IMG/VR virus record: IMGVR_UViG_3300008113_000556 | Location: 1-24,725 of that record | Reading direction: 5' to 3' (one strand) | From: a virus | Length of the DNA: 24,725 nucleotides | Shown: positions 23,793 through 24,725 of the stretch, piece by piece | How the letters are laid out: every line of letters starts with the position of its first letter | Numbering within the stretch: position 1 is the first letter of the stretch | Notes under the pieces: generated by a model | The model's database searches: none | Told to the model about the DNA's origin: nothing | What the model saw: the letters and a program-made list of their open reading frames with translations, nothing else | Program-made: the position numbers and the translations under genes

Positions 23793-23970
23793 TATTAAGT
23801 TTAGACTTTGGGATGAATTCAAATTATCAATAGATGCTTTAGAATCAATGCCCTTTTATGAATATCAATTGTTTATAGATAAGCTTAATGAAAAAATAGA
23901 AAGAGAAAACAAAAGAGTAGAACAAGGAGACATGGTAGAAGCATTCTCATTTAAAAACCCAAAAAGATAG
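23791..23970 (+). CDS. +1-frame extension of gp26-like protein (GT-like chaperone segment)
   Basis: 60 codons from 23791, DIKFRLWDEFKLSIDALESM..., ending KNPKR before TAG. The frame is open back to 23662 but the only non-ATG start (TTG 23665) lies deep in gp26, and those upstream residues look like a shadow; the single later ATG (23848) would remove a third of the segment. The content is helical and coding-like: SIDALESMPFYEYQLFIDKLNEKIERENKR resembles the second helical modules of tail-assembly chaperones. I infer it is made as a gp26 fusion by +1 frameshifting, or by coupled reinitiation at ATT 23794. The terminator stem overlaps its last codons. Confidence 0.55.
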   Translation, partial: DIKFRLWDEFKLSIDALESMPFYEYQLFIDKLNEKIERENKRVEQGDMVEAFSFKNPKR

Positions 23971-23985
23971 CTTTTTTGGGTTTTT
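23953..23985 (+). terminator. Rho-independent terminator overlapping the preceding stop codon
   Basis: A 13-bp stem AAAAACCCAAAAA (23953-23965) pairs with TTTTTGGGTTTTT (23973-23985); loop GATAGCT contains the TAG stop. The 5' arm encodes the last residues of the upstream frame. A late promoter follows six bases later, separating the gp26 unit from the next gene. Confidence 0.75.
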
Positions 23986-23990
23986 AGGTA

Positions 23991-23998
23991 TATAAATA
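23991..23998 (+). promoter_or_regulatory. T4-type late promoter upstream of the 24009 gene
   Basis: TATAAATA is an exact late-consensus match directly after a terminator and ten bases before the TTG start at 24009, the same spacing as at gp18. Confidence 0.7.
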
Positions 23999-24008
23999 AA
24001 AAAATATT

Positions 24009-24725
24009 TTGGCAGGAGAAACAGGCACAACAGGATCGGGATTCCCAGTTTTTAAATCAGAGGGAGGAGCATTTGATAGGGCTAAGCTACAAAGCACTAT
24101 AAGAGCTGGTGCAGGATCAACAATATCTAAAGAAACATTTGCGGCTATGGAAGCTGCTGATAGTGTTTCATCAGCAGCAAAAACATTCTATGACGACATT
24201 TTTGATAAAACACTAAAAGAATTAGACCCTGCTCTGGATCCTAATTCTATATTTTATAAGAAAGCCTACGACGACAGCGGTTCAGATAGGGGTGAAATAA
24301 GTCGTAAAATAGATAAAGGTGAGGCGGTCGACGGGAAAGAAATTTTCGAAATGGCTAAAGGATCAGCCTCAAATAAGATAGAGAATGTAAAGGTTTTAAA
24401 AACAGGAAAACCCACGGAGATAATAGAAAATATAGGGTATAGAGATATAGAAAAATTTGAAGCCTTCGAAGAAATTAAAAACGATTTCAATAAGAAAGTA
24501 ACAGATGATAAGTTTAAGTTTGAACCTTTAGCAGATAAATTTTTAGATATCCTTTCCTATTTTAATAGCAAAACTCCTCTAGATGCTAGAACAGCAGGAT
24601 TACTATACACTCCAGAAAATAATGCTATAATTTCAGCTATTTCTAAGATATTAGAAGCTAAAGGATTTAATAGTGAAGCAGTTTTAAACATGTCCAAAAG
24701 ATATGACGAAAATATAAACAAACTC
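24009..24725 (+). CDS. Long late protein, 3' end beyond window; tape-measure candidate
   Basis: A frame open from TTG 24009 to the window edge (239 codons, no stop). An in-frame stop lies just upstream (23997-23999) and there is no early ATG; the first, at 24147, would discard 46 coding-like residues. TTG GCA GGA corresponds to the ATG GCA GGA start of both gp19 genes (MAG...), and a late promoter lies at the same distance as for gp18, which makes TTG the likely start. The N-terminus is Gly/Thr/Ser-rich (AGETGTTGSGFPVFKSEGGA), then Ala-rich helical sequence (ETFAAMEAADSVSSAAKTF) and charged helices, with no cysteines seen. Position after the gp26 pair suggests tape measure or baseplate hub. 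Unproven because truncated. Confidence 0.65.
   Translation, partial: MAGETGTTGSGFPVFKSEGGAFDRAKLQSTIRAGAGSTISKETFAAMEAADSVSSAAKTFYDDIFDKTLKELDPALDPNSIFYKKAYDDSGSDRGEISRKIDKGEAVDGKEIFEMAKGSASNKIENVKVLKTGKPTEIIENIGYRDIEKFEAFEEIKNDFNKKVTDDKFKFEPLADKFLDILSYFNSKTPLDARTAGLLYTPENNAIISAISKILEAKGFNSEAVLNMSKRYDENINKL

Noticed and set aside
1-24725. CRISPR arrays, insertion sequences, integrase or attachment sites
   Set aside because: No regularly spaced direct repeats, transposase motifs or flanking inverted/direct repeat pairs were seen on either strand.

Overview
The window is an AT-rich, densely packed stretch of a T4-superfamily contractile-tailed phage genome. The direct evidence is a run of T4-type genes that I recognise from motifs: a RecA/UvsX recombinase, a gp41-type helicase, the gp47/gp46 (SbcD/SbcC-like) nuclease pair, a gp15-like tail terminator, gp16/gp17 terminase, gp18 sheath, two gp19 tail-tube copies and a gp26-like baseplate/chaperone protein. 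Start codons are mostly preceded by A/T-only leaders rather than Shine-Dalgarno sequences, which fits a Bacteroidota (flavobacterial-type) host. That host call is an inference. I found no tRNA, CRISPR array, integrase or insertion sequence.

Layout. Bases 1-4770 are an accessory block: an edge-truncated unknown gene, a lytic transglycosylase, a small gene overlapping it, a candidate structured RNA, a frameshifted zinc-ribbon protein, a minus-strand hydrophobic protein, a minimal SET-domain protein, and three small genes separated by hairpins. Bases 4777-10684 are the replication/recombination block (uvsX, 41, unknown, 47, 46). A minus-strand gene (10679-11278) separates it from the late block, 11323 to the end: unknown, gp15-like, minus-strand membrane protein, gp14-like large protein, gp16, gp17, gp18, gp19, gp19 paralogue, membrane peptide, gp26-like, and a long TTG-initiated frame running off the right edge.

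How the genes work together. UvsX, gp41 and gp46/47 serve recombination-dependent replication. gp16/gp17 package the DNA. gp18/gp19/gp15 build the tail and gp26 helps assemble it. Boxes close to the T4 late consensus TATAAATA lie just upstream of many start codons on both strands. They suggest a gp55-like late sigma and very short leaders.

Three observations stand out. First, the gp26-like gene ends in CTT TGA, the exact recoding heptad core of prfB, and a start-less 60-codon frame continues in +1. This sits where other phages make a G/GT tail-assembly-chaperone pair by frameshifting, just before a possible tape-measure gene. Second, four otherwise unrelated proteins (transglycosylase, its neighbour, two minus-strand proteins) begin with a short aromatic-rich peptide ending in L-x-E or F-x-E, like the T4 capsid-targeting sequence, which suggests a set of packaged and injected cargo proteins. 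Third, a phage SET-domain protein is the size of a minimal SET domain. Two further genes (the zinc-ribbon gene and uvsX) carry apparent -1 shifts that one missing A would explain, so base-level accuracy should be checked before the frameshifts are interpreted.
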